Shown here one piece after another: positions 30,995 to 40,727 of a stretch of 64,000 nt of DNA (positions are counted from its first letter, which is position 1; every line of letters begins with the position of its first letter). This DNA comes from Psychrobacter sp. ANT_WB68 (GTDB taxonomy: Bacteria; Pseudomonadota; Gammaproteobacteria; Pseudomonadales; Moraxellaceae), in contig NZ_VOAZ01000002.1 of NCBI RefSeq assembly GCF_008369115.1, forward strand, positions 310,001 to 374,000, written 5' to 3'. Made by a program: the position numbers and the translations under genes. Below the pieces are notes generated by a model, which did no database searches, was not told the origin of the DNA, and was given only the letters and a program-made list of their open reading frames with translations.

Positions 30995-32245
30995 TTACGC
31001 TTGCAAATTTGATTTTCTATCAAGCAGCATCGCATCGCCATAACTAAAAAAGCGATACTGCGTATTGATGGCGTGTTGATATGCTTGCTCGATGGCTGCT
31101 TTACCGGCAAACGCAGAGACTAACATCAGCAAAGTAGACTTGGGTAAATGGAAGTTGGTCAGTAGTTTATTTATCACGCCAAACTTAAACCCTGGGTAAA
31201 TAAAGATATCGGTATCACCCGCCCAGCTAGAAAGCGCTTGGCCATTGACCGCTGTTTTTTGATAGGCAGTCTCAAGCACTCGTGTAACCGTCGTTCCAAT
31301 CGCAATCACTTGATTACCATTGGCGTGTGTTTGGTTGATAAGGTCAGCAGTGGCTTGGGGCAGGTGAGCATATTCGCTATGCATGGTGTGATTGAGTAAG
31401 TTGTCTGTTTTTACGGGCGCAAAAGTACCTGCGCCGACATGTAGGGTAACAAAAGCAGTATTAATACCTTTTGCGGCAAGTCGATCTAACACGAGCTCAT
31501 CGAAATGTAAGCTTGCAGTCGGCGCTGCGACGCTGGCAAGCTTGGCTGGATCATGAAAAACCGTCTGATAACGAGTGTTATCAGTCGCATCAGCGTGGCG
31601 CTCAAAGTACGGCGGAATAGGCAGCTCACCATGACGCTCTAAGTCAGGCAAGATAGGCGCTTCAAAAGCTAAGATAAATAAGTTATCTTGGCGACCAATC
31701 ATCACAGCGTGCATATGACCCTCGGCAATCTCTAATCGTTGCCCAAGTTTGGGTGCTTTACTGGCTTTAACATGACAAAGGGCAATGTGTTCCTGGCTGA
31801 CGATTGCACCGTCTGTCGTTTGCAAATGTAAGGTCGCGCCATCTAAGTTTGAGAGTTCAACTAAACGTTCAATAAGCACTTCTATCTTGCCGCCGGTGTC
31901 TTTTTGCCCGAACAGGCGCGCTTTCATGACTTTAGTATCATTAAAGACGATTAAATCACCCGCATTTAACAGATCAGGCAACTCAGAAAACTGTTTGTCT
32001 ATAATCTGACTACCATCACTGTTTTGAATGTTACTGGCTACATATAGTAACTTTGATGCCGAACGCTGCGCCAATGGATAACGGGCAATTAAGCCGTCTG
32101 GCAGCTCGTAATCGTAATCATCAACACTGAGATACTCTAACACTTCATCGTTTTTATCAGTGCTGTTATCAAGGTTTTTATCAGTGCTGTGATTAGTTGT
32201 ATTATTGAGATTAACATCTAGGTTTATAGGTTGAGAGTCAGTCAT
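30995..32245 (-). CDS. queA: S-adenosylmethionine:tRNA ribosyltransferase-isomerase
   Basis: 416 residues. It makes epoxyqueuosine in tRNA from preQ1. Signatures: 'YDYELPDGLIARYPLAQRSASKLL' (about 43), 'VFNDTKVMKARLFGQKDTGGKIEVLIERL', 'TLHVGAGTFAPVK', 'HSEYAHLPQATADLIN' and 'LLTNFHLPKSTLLMLVSAFAG'. It is longer than the usual 340-360 residues because of a 35-residue polar N-terminus with a STDKN repeat. tgt is not in the window. Confidence 0.95.
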   Translation of the reverse strand: MTDSQPINLDVNLNNTTNHSTDKNLDNSTDKNDEVLEYLSVDDYDYELPDGLIARYPLAQRSASKLLYVASNIQNSDGSQIIDKQFSELPDLLNAGDLIVFNDTKVMKARLFGQKDTGGKIEVLIERLVELSNLDGATLHLQTTDGAIVSQEHIALCHVKASKAPKLGQRLEIAEGHMHAVMIGRQDNLFILAFEAPILPDLERHGELPIPPYFERHADATDNTRYQTVFHDPAKLASVAAPTASLHFDELVLDRLAAKGINTAFVTLHVGAGTFAPVKTDNLLNHTMHSEYAHLPQATADLINQTHANGNQVIAIGTTVTRVLETAYQKTAVNGQALSSWAGDTDIFIYPGFKFGVINKLLTNFHLPKSTLLMLVSAFAGKAAIEQAYQHAINTQYRFFSYGDAMLLDRKSNLQA

Positions 32246-32420
32246 AGTCGGTCTTTCAATAGAGAGGGATTTTGATGTAAGTGTAGCAGAAATGCGAATA
32301 TGAAAGAACGGTTTCCTAAGCGCTGACTGTTCATAAGTGAAGAGGAATCATTAAAATAGCCTAAGCAAAAAAAGTAGGATATATTAGCATTATGACTTTA
32401 TTTCCAAATATTTGAAGGCT

Positions 32421-33506
32421 TTATTCAAATAAATTCAGCTGTGGCAGTATTTGAGTGGCAGGCGTTAATGAAGAAAAAGTCACACCGACAAGCCTGATAG
32501 GTAATAAGCGTGGAATATCTAAAAACAGCTTATCGAGCCAGTAGTGGGCAGATTCGGCGCTATCGAAAGCTGTGGATAAGGTATGTGAGCGCGTGACTTG
32601 CGTAAAATCGGCGTATTTGATTTTAAGCGTAATGGTATAGGCGACTAGTTGCTTTCTATGCAACTGATTGAAGGCATCAGCGTTTTGCTCATAGATTTGT
32701 ATGCGTAGCTCCTCATCGCGACTCAAGTTGTCTCTAAAAGTGGTCTCAGAGCCAACCGATTTGTGCGTTCGCTGCGATTTAACAGGGCGTTCGTCACGAC
32801 CATGAGCAATGTCGTGATAAAACTGCCCACGCTTACCAAATTCATTGACCAGTAACGCAGCTGGCGTGCGACGAAGGTCAGCACCGTTACTGATACCCAT
32901 CGCATGCAAGCGTTTTGCCGTTGCTTTTCCAATCCCATGAAAACGTTCAATAGGCAGCGTGCTAATAAAAGCATCGGCATCCGCTGGCGTGATAACCGCC
33001 GTGCCATTAGGCTTATTAAGGTCAGAGGCAATCTTGGCCAGCATTTTGTTAAATGACACTCCTGCAGAGGCATTGAGTCCTGTCTGCTCTAAAATTTGCG
33101 CTCGTAGCCAATTTGCCATTAGCGTGGCTGAGCCTTGATGCACACTGAGTCCTGTTACATCAAGATAGGCCTCATCTAAAGATAAGGGCTCAACATGCGG
33201 CGTCAAACTGTGCATAATGCGGCGAATGTCGTGACTGACCGCTCGGTAAACATCAAAGCGCGGTCTGACAAATATGACATCGGGACAACGTTTGCGTGCT
33301 TCATAACACGACATAGCGGAGCGTACACCAAATTTACGTACTTCATAACTGGCCGCCGCAACCACCCCGCGACCATTTGGATCGCCACCAACAACTAAAG
33401 GCTTGCCCCGTAACTCAGGAAAGTCGCGCTGTTCCACACTGGCATAAAAAGCATCCATGTCGATGTGAATAATCTTACGAGGGCTGGTTTGGATAAGAGC
33501 GGTCAT
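32421..33506 (-). CDS. dinB: DNA polymerase IV
   Basis: 361 residues, a Y-family translesion polymerase. Catalytic acids are in IHIDMDAFYASVEQRD (N-terminus) and 'PLSLDEAYLDVTG' (about 102). Fingers, palm and thumb follow, with helix-hairpin-helix 'IERFHGIGKATAKRLHAMGI'. The C-terminus ends LPQLNLFE, a QLxLF-like clamp-binding motif. No LexA box was identified upstream. Confidence 0.96.
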   Translation of the reverse strand: MTALIQTSPRKIIHIDMDAFYASVEQRDFPELRGKPLVVGGDPNGRGVVAAASYEVRKFGVRSAMSCYEARKRCPDVIFVRPRFDVYRAVSHDIRRIMHSLTPHVEPLSLDEAYLDVTGLSVHQGSATLMANWLRAQILEQTGLNASAGVSFNKMLAKIASDLNKPNGTAVITPADADAFISTLPIERFHGIGKATAKRLHAMGISNGADLRRTPAALLVNEFGKRGQFYHDIAHGRDERPVKSQRTHKSVGSETTFRDNLSRDEELRIQIYEQNADAFNQLHRKQLVAYTITLKIKYADFTQVTRSHTLSTAFDSAESAHYWLDKLFLDIPRLLPIRLVGVTFSSLTPATQILPQLNLFE

Positions 33507-33941
33507 AGCCCCTATTTTACCTGATTTTATCTCTTAATTTTAGAGTCTGTCGTTTTAGTATCTGTGGGTATTTTTAAAATAGTTAATAATGGTATTGGTA
33601 AGTTTATTAAAATAAGGTATGGAGTTTCAATTAAGATATTAAGTATTTTCGATAATATCTTTGGTAATATAAATAAAATGCTCTTACCGTTTATCTGATT
33701 ATCCCTACCGTTTATCAGTAAGAAATGTTTTATATGTTACAGTTTTGCTGCTATTGTTTTACAATATAGTATCCAAAGAGGGTAGTAGCTGTTGCATAAA
33801 TAATGCCTGATAAGTTTATTTAGCGGCAGAAATGGATGTGTTATAGCTCATGTCATGCTCATAGATAGAGCAATGATGGAAGGTATTAGCAGAAAACCAT
33901 TGGTTTGTTACTGATAGTACAAGGTAGTTAAGGAGCTGGAT
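33507..33941. other. Non-coding spacer of 435 bases
   Basis: AT-rich spacer between divergent dinB and a small gene. It must hold both promoters. I could not point to a convincing hairpin, repeat or RNA gene. Confidence 0.5.
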
Positions 33942-34187
33942 ATGAGCGATGAGTTAACAGGGAGTGATTTAACACGCGCGCTACTTGAACGTAGTGATAA
34001 ACCCATATGGTGCGCAGTTGATGATGAAAGCGATGAGCAAGCGATGATGGATAATAACGGTAACGATTTTACCGCTTATATCGTATCATTTAAAAACGGC
34101 TACTTTTATTGTAGTTGCAGTACACCTTGGGCATTTGCAGTACCCATTAAGATAAGTGCTGTCACGCAGTCTGAGATGAAAGTTTAA
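33942..34187 (+). CDS. Small conserved-looking protein of unknown function
   Basis: 81 residues, with a strong ribosome-binding site (AAGGAGCTGGAT) before the ATG and a terminator after the stop, which support a real gene. The sequence is acidic at the start (MSDELTGSDLTRALLERSD), then has IWCAVDDESDEQ and 'YIVSFKNGYFYCSCSTPWAFAVPI', with three Cys. There is no signal peptide or membrane segment. No family is recognised. Confidence 0.65.
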   Translation: MSDELTGSDLTRALLERSDKPIWCAVDDESDEQAMMDNNGNDFTAYIVSFKNGYFYCSCSTPWAFAVPIKISAVTQSEMKV

Positions 34188-34214
34188 GTAGCATAGTAAA
34201 TAGGAAATCACCTA

Positions 34215-34252
34215 GATAAAATAGCCTCCTAATGTAGAGGCTGTTTTTTTGT
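34215..34252 (+). terminator. Terminator after the 81-residue protein gene
   Basis: AGCCTC-N8-GAGGCT followed by seven Ts, placed just before the convergent maiA stop. Confidence 0.8.
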
Positions 34253-34257
34253 TAAAA

Positions 34258-34914
34258 TTAAGTACTTGGTGCATCAGGTTGCACCATGGGTTCGGCATCA
34301 GAAAAAGCTTTAAGTGTGCGACAGTGTGCGTCAATCTGGGCGATATTGGGATAAATACTTAAATCTACTTTAAAGCGCCTCGCCGATGAGACTTGCGGAA
34401 TCAAATAGCAATCTGCAAAAGTAGGGCTGTCACCGTAGCAAAATTTTCCACGAGTTTGATCTTCTGCTAAGCGCTTTTCTAACGCAGAAAACCCCTCACT
34501 TATCCAGTGATTGCACCATTTTATGACTTCATTCTCATCTACTGAGAGATCATTGCGTAGATATTGTAAGACGCGGCGATTATTAAGGGGATGGATATCA
34601 CAGCCAATCATAGCGCTCAGCGCGCGAACTTGCATGCGCCCAGCGGCGTCTTTAGGCAATAGCGGCATCTCAGGATAAACCTCTTCTAACCATTCTAAAA
34701 TAGCAGGGCTTTGGTATAACAGTAAATCGTCGACCTGATCGGCCTGTAAGACGGGCACTAATCCTTGTGGATTAATGGCTTTGAACGCTGACTCAAGCTG
34801 TTGGTCTTCTGCCAAGTTAACAGCGATATACTCATACGCCAAACCTTTAAGGTTTAACGCGATACGAGTGCGATGTGATGTTCCGCTGCGAAAGTAACTA
34901 TATAGCTTCATCAT
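34258..34914 (-). CDS. maiA: Maleylacetoacetate isomerase (zeta-class glutathione transferase)
   Basis: 218 residues. Isomerises maleylacetoacetate to fumarylacetoacetate in tyrosine breakdown, with glutathione. The zeta-class signature is MKLYSYFRSGTSHRTRIALNLKG (usually S-S/C-x-S; here SGTS). A thioredoxin-like N-domain is followed by an all-alpha C-domain ('DIHPLNNRRVLQYLRNDL', 'SPTFADCYLIPQVSSARRF'). Divergent from the IclR gene and near fahA, hppD and phhA. Confidence 0.93.
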   Translation of the reverse strand: MMKLYSYFRSGTSHRTRIALNLKGLAYEYIAVNLAEDQQLESAFKAINPQGLVPVLQADQVDDLLLYQSPAILEWLEEVYPEMPLLPKDAAGRMQVRALSAMIGCDIHPLNNRRVLQYLRNDLSVDENEVIKWCNHWISEGFSALEKRLAEDQTRGKFCYGDSPTFADCYLIPQVSSARRFKVDLSIYPNIAQIDAHCRTLKAFSDAEPMVQPDAPST

Positions 34915-35064
34915 TATGAATTCCCTTTATAATGGTAGGTTGTTGGTGCCATAAATGGGTATAATTATTGATAGCACGCTTATGTTATATAATCAAAGAT
35001 AAGTATTGTTATGAAATTTCCGTGAGTAAACCATTAATAGATCAAACCATTGATTGAGCAAAAC

Positions 35065-35922
35065 ATGCCAGTATCTGAAAGCCTGACAGACCATTCTACG
35101 ACAACCACTAAAAACCAAGGTGGCGTACAGTCACTTGAAATTGGGTTATCAGTATTAGACGTCCTTATCGATCACAATGAACCTATGATGCTAAAAGATA
35201 TTGCTCAAGCGATACAAATGCATCCAGCCAAATGTCATCGCTATTTGGTCAGTCTTATCCGAAAAAGTTATGCGCGCCAGCTCAGCGATGGGCGTTATGG
35301 ATTAGGTGACAGAGTCAATGCGCTTGGGCATACTGGATTTAATCAAAACAATATTTTGGAGCGGCTAACCCATATTGCCAATGAGATTAAAGATACGCTA
35401 AATTGCGGCGTGCAGATTGCCAAATGGTTTAGTGAAGGTCCGATTATCATTCAGTCTGTTGAGCCAGATAGTCCAATCAGTATTATTACTAGAATTGGCT
35501 CACGTATGCCGTTGACGACGTCGGCGACAGGGCAGCTATTCGCTAGCTATCAGTCAGATGCGGTTATTCAGCCATTGGTGATAGCTGAATGGCAGACAGG
35601 CGATCAAGCCGACATCGCAGAAAAATGGCAGAATTTCAGCCAATTACAAGCTAAGATTCGTACCCAAGGCTACGCAACGGTCACCGGTGATATGCTCATG
35701 GGCATCAATGCCATCACCATTCCTGTTATCGTACCTCAGCTTAGCACCGTTACTCAGTCCTCTAATAATAATTTATCAGCTAATGACCAGTCATCTGCTG
35801 ACAATTTGCCATTAGAATATGCCATCACTATTATTGGCACCACAGAGCAGTTACCAATGAGTGAGCAACATAATGTGGTTGAGAAAATATTGGCCATCGC
35901 GCAGCGTTATCAGATTGTGTAA
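35065..35922 (+). CDS. IclR-family transcriptional regulator
   Basis: About 285 residues from the ATG at 35065 (a TTG 15 bases earlier is possible). Winged helix-turn-helix: 'GLSVLDVLIDHNEPMMLKDIAQAIQMHPAKCHRYLVSLIRKSYARQL'. IclR effector domain follows ('TRIGSRMPLTTSATGQLFASY'). A polar insertion near residue 235 (STVTQSSNNNLSANDQSS) is unusual. In Pseudomonas putida an IclR-type repressor (HmgR) controls homogentisate genes, so this is a likely regulator of maiA and the adjacent genes (inference). Confidence 0.88.
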   Translation: MPVSESLTDHSTTTTKNQGGVQSLEIGLSVLDVLIDHNEPMMLKDIAQAIQMHPAKCHRYLVSLIRKSYARQLSDGRYGLGDRVNALGHTGFNQNNILERLTHIANEIKDTLNCGVQIAKWFSEGPIIIQSVEPDSPISIITRIGSRMPLTTSATGQLFASYQSDAVIQPLVIAEWQTGDQADIAEKWQNFSQLQAKIRTQGYATVTGDMLMGINAITIPVIVPQLSTVTQSSNNNLSANDQSSADNLPLEYAITIIGTTEQLPMSEQHNVVEKILAIAQRYQIV

Positions 35923-36013
35923 TTAAGCCGCATAGCTAAGACAATCTCAGCAATTTGTTGATGAAGTTGTGGTGCGCCGATGCGGTTCAATCCTTATAAT
36001 ATCGTTCGAGCTA

Positions 36014-36589
36014 TTACTCACCAGCAGGCGCGACTTCTCGTGCTTCAGCCAGTTCCTCTGCATGTAAAAACTGAGTGTGAGCGGGTGCCCTTTTAGTACG
36101 TGACCACTCTTCTAACATCTCATACTTTATTTCTTCAGTAATCATCGAGACTTTTTCTTCTGAGGTAATATCATCGTAGGTGAGTTCCATACGATGGCCG
36201 TTAGGATCAAAGAAATAGATAGAGTGGAAGATACCGTGATTGGTCACACCGACCACATCGATACCGTTTTCTTCTAAATGCTTTTTAGCAGCCATCAAAG
36301 CATCACGGTCTTTGACCTTCATCGCTAGATGTTGGACCCAGTTAGGGGTATTAGGGTCAAAACCCATTTCAGGCTGATTAGGTACTTCAAAAAATGCTAA
36401 GACATTGCCATTACCTGCATCTAAAAATACATGCATATAAGGGTCAAAAGCTTTAGTCGAAGGCACATGGTCTTCAGCGAATGCTAAGATGAAATCCATA
36501 TTGAGATATTTTTTATACCATTCAACGGTTTCTTTAGCATCTTTGCAGCGATAAGCCACATGATGGATTTTTTCGATTTTAAAACTCAT
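36014..36589 (-). CDS. VOC-superfamily metalloprotein; candidate homogentisate ring-cleaving dioxygenase
   Basis: 191 residues from the ATG at 36589 (AAAGGACA upstream). Two vicinal-oxygen-chelate modules. Expected metal ligands are all present: His 10 in IEKIHHVAYRCKD, His 87 in NWVQHLAMKVKD and Glu 135 in NGHRMELTYDD, as in glyoxalase/type I extradiol dioxygenases. The polar C-terminus extends about 50 residues beyond the fold. It lies 116 bases after fahA, same strand, in the Phe/Tyr pathway cluster. The pathway needs a homogentisate 1,2-dioxygenase and no HmgA-type protein is encoded in the window, so this protein is a candidate for that step. The family is sure; the substrate is inference. 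Confidence 0.85.
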   Translation of the reverse strand: MSFKIEKIHHVAYRCKDAKETVEWYKKYLNMDFILAFAEDHVPSTKAFDPYMHVFLDAGNGNVLAFFEVPNQPEMGFDPNTPNWVQHLAMKVKDRDALMAAKKHLEENGIDVVGVTNHGIFHSIYFFDPNGHRMELTYDDITSEEKVSMITEEIKYEMLEEWSRTKRAPAHTQFLHAEELAEAREVAPAGE

Positions 36590-36705
36590 ATCAATGTCCT
36601 TTTGATAAAGCATGCGATTTAATAGACTGTCAGAGCATCATTAACAGGTAATAAAGATCTGACAGTGTGTTCCGTTTGTTTGTACGCCTAGTTTATATTC
36701 GACTG

Positions 36706-37995
36706 CTATTTGTCAAAATAAAATGTCAGCGCAGGCAGTACTTTGCCACGCACTTCACCAAAGCCGACACGGATTCCGTCTTTTTCACTGTAGCCTTTCA
36801 TAATCACGGTATCGCCATCTTCGATAAAACTGCGTGTCTCGCCGCCTTTTAAAGTGACAGGTTTGGTGGCATTCCACGCAATCTCTAACATCGAGCCATA
36901 AGAGTCTGGCGTCGGTCCTGAAATCGTCCCTGAGCCCATCATATCACCTACTTCTACTTTACAACCCGTGATGGTATGGTGGGTTAGCTGCTGCGCCATT
37001 GACCAATACATATATTTAAAGTTGGTCTCACAAATTACAGTGGCTTCGTCAGCATTTTCAGGAAGTATCTCTACTGATAGAGTGATATCGTAGCTATTGT
37101 TGCTGTCTTTTTCGGCTAGATAAGCCAGTGGTTTTGGCTCTTGAGTCGGGCATGGGGTTTTAAAAGGTGCTAATGCATCCATGGTTACAATCCAAGGCGA
37201 CACTTCAGAAGCAAAGGTTTTGGCGTTAAATGGACCTAAAGGCACATACTCCCATTTTTGAATATCGCGGGCTGACCAATCGTTGAGCAAAACCATGCCA
37301 AAGATATGCTCAGCTGCTTCATTGACTGCAATCGGTTGACCAATATTATTGCCTTTACCAACGACAAAGGCGGTTTCAAGCTCAAAGTCCAAACGCTTAC
37401 AAGGCGAGAAAATAGGGCGGTCATCGGCATTCGGTTTCAACTGACCAGATGGGCGTATCACATCCGTGCCACTAACGATAACGGTGCTGGCGCGTCCGTT
37501 ATAGCCAACTGGCATTTCAGTCCAGTTAGGGAGTAGGGCGTTATTTGGGTCACGGAACATAGTGCCGACGTTGGTCGCATGTTCTTTAGAAGAGTAAAAG
37601 TCAGTAAAACCGGGTACTTGAACGGGCAGATGCATGGTGACGTCTGCTTGCTTAAACAGAGCTTTTCGCTGCAAGTCTGCATTGTCGCGCAAGGTGTCAT
37701 TATCATCAGACAATAGCGTTTGAATAGTTATGCGAGCCTTAGTCCAGTTTTCGCGACCAGAATCAATAAAGGCGTTTAGGGTTGGCTGATCAAAATAGGG
37801 GCCGCCAGTCAAACTTAATAAACCTTCTGCTTCAAGTACCGACAAATCCAGCACTCGCTCACCGATAGCGACGCCAGCGCGACGCTTACCGTCGACAGTA
37901 TCACTAAAGATGCCGTAAGGCAGGTTATGAATTGAGAAGTCAGAATCATCGGCAATATCGATAAATGAAGTGAGGTTTTTGTCAATCGTTGACAT
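36706..37995 (-). CDS. fahA: Fumarylacetoacetase
   Basis: 429 residues. Hydrolyses fumarylacetoacetate to fumarate and acetoacetate. N-terminal domain 'HNLPYGIFSD' ... 'VGVAIGERVLDLS'-like start, and the FAH catalytic domain with 'DFYSSKEHATNVGTMFRDP', 'LDFELETAFVVGKGN', 'LLNDWSARDIQKWEYVPLGP' and 'DMMGSGTISGPTPDSYGSML'. Strong AAGGAGCT before the ATG. First gene of a probable fahA-VOC operon. Confidence 0.96.
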   Translation of the reverse strand: MSTIDKNLTSFIDIADDSDFSIHNLPYGIFSDTVDGKRRAGVAIGERVLDLSVLEAEGLLSLTGGPYFDQPTLNAFIDSGRENWTKARITIQTLLSDDNDTLRDNADLQRKALFKQADVTMHLPVQVPGFTDFYSSKEHATNVGTMFRDPNNALLPNWTEMPVGYNGRASTVIVSGTDVIRPSGQLKPNADDRPIFSPCKRLDFELETAFVVGKGNNIGQPIAVNEAAEHIFGMVLLNDWSARDIQKWEYVPLGPFNAKTFASEVSPWIVTMDALAPFKTPCPTQEPKPLAYLAEKDSNNSYDITLSVEILPENADEATVICETNFKYMYWSMAQQLTHHTITGCKVEVGDMMGSGTISGPTPDSYGSMLEIAWNATKPVTLKGGETRSFIEDGDTVIMKGYSEKDGIRVGFGEVRGKVLPALTFYFDK

Positions 37996-38192
37996 GGGGA
38001 GCTCCTTGCTAAAGCGTCTATTGAATTACGTTATAATTAACTACTTACGTATAATGTAATTTATAGCTTGATACATTGCAAGGTTTTTTATGCAGTGTTT
38101 TTACAAGTATGAATCTTATATGGTCCTCTCTTACTAGGGAAAGCGTATCTATTGCAACTGTTTTCAATATTAAACAACATGAATGTAAGGCA

Positions 38193-38226
38193 TAAAAAAA
38201 GCTGAGAAATAACCCAGCCTTTTTCT
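38193..38226 (-). terminator. Terminator after the aromatic aminotransferase gene
   Basis: On the minus strand, GGCTGGG pairs with CTCAGC (one G-T) and runs into seven Ts. Confidence 0.75.
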
Positions 38227-38258
38227 TAATTAGTTTTTTATTTAATCGCGTCAGATAA

Positions 38259-39455
38259 TTAATCTTTTAAGACGTCGACCATCGCATTGGCAACATAATC
38301 GATATTACTGCTGTTTAGGCCAGCAACACACATACGTGAGTTCGATACCATGTAGATACCAAACTTGCTTTGTAGTTGCTCGACTTGTTCAGGCGTTAGA
38401 CCTGTGAAACTAAACATGCCGTTTTGCTCAGTTAAGTAATCGAAGTTGCGACCAGGAATTTTTTCTTCCAATACCGACTTGAGCTTTGAGCGCATAGACT
38501 TGATGCGGTCACGCATCGCATATACTTCGCCAACCCATTGCTCATGTAGCGCTTCGTCGTTCATGACGATATCGACCACGCGACCACCGTGTGATGGTGG
38601 GCTTGAGTAGATACGACGTACCGTAGAGTTCAACTGACCAAAGACGCGCTCAGTCTCATCTACTGTTGGGCAAACAACTGATAGACCGCCGACACGCTCG
38701 CCATATAGCGATAAGTTTTTAGAGAATGAGTTGCTGACAAATACTGGTAGACCCATTTCGACCGCTTTACGTATAGCGTAAGCGTCGCTGTCCATATCTT
38801 CGCCAAAGCCTTGATAAGCGATGTCCATAAATGGAATCAGCTCACGCGCTTGAATGACATTTAGCACGGTATCCCACTGCTCACGAGTCAAGTCCATACC
38901 GGTTGGGTTATGGCAACAAGGGTGCAGTAAGACGACATCGTTTTTGTTCAAGGTTTCAAAAAAAGCAATCATTTCATCAAATTTGATGCTGCTGGTCGCT
39001 TTGTCGTAATACGGATATTTACCGACTTCGACGTCCGAGCCTTCAAAGATAGCAATGTGATTGCCCCATGTTGGATCGCTGACATAGCACTTAGACTGCG
39101 GGAACCATTCATGGATAAATTCTGCGCCCACTTTTAAGGCACCAGAACCACCGATAGTGGCAATGGTCGCCACCAAACCGTCTTGTAAGATTTGAGCGTC
39201 TTTACCAAACAGCAATTCCTGACAGCCTTTACGGTGTCCGGGCAAGCCGGCCATTGGTAAGTAAGGACGAGGAGAGATTGGGTCGGCAATACGCTCTTCA
39301 GCCGTTTTGACACACTCAAGGACGGGCAATTTGCCATCCTCATCATAATAAACGCCCACGCCTAAATTGACTTTATCTGGGTTGGTGTCGGCGGCAAACT
39401 TATCCATCAATCCTAAGATCGGGTCACCGGCATAATAATCGATACGTTCAAACAT
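38259..39455 (-). CDS. Aromatic/aspartate aminotransferase (class I, PLP)
   Basis: 398 residues, AspC/TyrB type. It starts MFERIDYYAGDPILGLMDKF and has 'PCCHNPTGMDLTREQW' (about 182) and the PLP lysine in 'VSNSFSKNLSLYGERVGGLS' (about 250), with 'SNSRMCVAGLN' (substrate Arg) near the end. In this cluster it most likely transaminates tyrosine to 4-hydroxyphenylpyruvate, feeding hppD. AspC and TyrB cannot be told apart by eye, so no symbol is given. Confidence 0.92.
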   Translation of the reverse strand: MFERIDYYAGDPILGLMDKFAADTNPDKVNLGVGVYYDEDGKLPVLECVKTAEERIADPISPRPYLPMAGLPGHRKGCQELLFGKDAQILQDGLVATIATIGGSGALKVGAEFIHEWFPQSKCYVSDPTWGNHIAIFEGSDVEVGKYPYYDKATSSIKFDEMIAFFETLNKNDVVLLHPCCHNPTGMDLTREQWDTVLNVIQARELIPFMDIAYQGFGEDMDSDAYAIRKAVEMGLPVFVSNSFSKNLSLYGERVGGLSVVCPTVDETERVFGQLNSTVRRIYSSPPSHGGRVVDIVMNDEALHEQWVGEVYAMRDRIKSMRSKLKSVLEEKIPGRNFDYLTEQNGMFSFTGLTPEQVEQLQSKFGIYMVSNSRMCVAGLNSSNIDYVANAMVDVLKD

Positions 39456-39643
39456 TTTTTTTCCTTACAAGGGAGATGAGTTAAGGCGTTAAAAAGCATA
39501 AACCAGTTTGGCGATTAACTCAACGTTAGATTCAGTGATACTGATTAATTAACGCATTTTTTTGTTTATTGGCAAGTTTTTTGCTGAAATTGAGCCTTTG
39601 CTAAACTTAAGTAATGATTTGGTTAAAGGAGGCGTTAATACGC

Positions 39644-40573
39644 TTAAACACTCTGTAAATCATCAAAGTGGCTGGCAAAGTAAGCCTGCAAAAATTGCTT
39701 AAAGGCAATGCTGGCCGGTGATAATGCGCGTGAGGAGCGTTGGTAAATAAAAAAGCGGCGCATTTTGACTGGTTGTGCCAATGGGCGCATTTGCAAGCCG
39801 TTGGCGCTGACCCAATCTATCACCTCCGGCATATAAGGCAAGCACAAGGTAATACCAAAACCTTGACGGGTCATCTCAAGGGCAGTGGACATGAAGTTGA
39901 CTTTATAGCGCGCTTGCTGGATGTGGTTGGCGATATTCTCATCAAGCTCGGCAGTTACTTGCTCAATAAATGGACCTTGTAAGGTAATAAGCGGAATATC
40001 TACCAAGTCTTGCCAAATAATTTCAGATTTTTGCGCTAGCACGTGGCTATCAGGCATCACCACGCAAAACGGCAGCTGGTATAACAAATCGGCGCTGATG
40101 TCATCCTCTGATTCCATAAAGCCAAGTTCAGTACCGACGCCCAAATCCACCTCGATGTTCTGAATGTGTTCTAAGACATTTTCTGCCGAACAATCAAGCA
40201 AAGATACGCTGATATTGGGATGGACTTTAGCAAATTGGGCAATGACCGCTGGCATGGAAGAGGCGGCAAATTGCGAGACGGCAAGTCGAACCTGACCTTG
40301 CGCCAAACTTGTCAAACTACTGGCTTCATTTTCAAACAGCTGCATCTCATTTAAGATACGCCGCGCTTGCGGTAATAAATGATGCCCGACGACAGATAAA
40401 GACAGCTGGCGCGTGGTGCGATCAAACAACACGATACCGAGGCTAGATTCGAGCTCTTTAATCAAACCACTGACAGCAGATTGAGTTAAATGCATCTGCT
40501 CACTGGCACGGGTAAAACTGCCATTGTCGGCGACGCTGACGAAAGCGGTCAATTGGCGAATACTGATATTCAT
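39644..40573 (-). CDS. LysR-family regulator, divergent from hppD
   Basis: 309 residues from the ATG at 40573 (MNISIRQL); an in-frame start 24 bases upstream is less family-like. Winged helix-turn-helix 'FVSVADNGSFTRASEQMHLTQSAVSGLIKELESSLG' and LysR effector domain. It lies between the aminotransferase gene and divergent hppD, so both are likely targets (inference). Confidence 0.88.
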   Translation of the reverse strand: MNISIRQLTAFVSVADNGSFTRASEQMHLTQSAVSGLIKELESSLGIVLFDRTTRQLSLSVVGHHLLPQARRILNEMQLFENEASSLTSLAQGQVRLAVSQFAASSMPAVIAQFAKVHPNISVSLLDCSAENVLEHIQNIEVDLGVGTELGFMESEDDISADLLYQLPFCVVMPDSHVLAQKSEIIWQDLVDIPLITLQGPFIEQVTAELDENIANHIQQARYKVNFMSTALEMTRQGFGITLCLPYMPEVIDWVSANGLQMRPLAQPVKMRRFFIYQRSSRALSPASIAFKQFLQAYFASHFDDLQSV

Positions 40574-40727
40574 AAGTAAACCTGATAAATAAATCAAAAA
40601 AAACGATTAGTCTTATAAATCAAGCTAATCTAATATAACTCACTCGTCAATAGGAATACTTGATGAAACTTATTTTTTGCTAATTTTTAGCGATTTATAC
40701 CACCAATCGAAATTAAGGATGATGACA

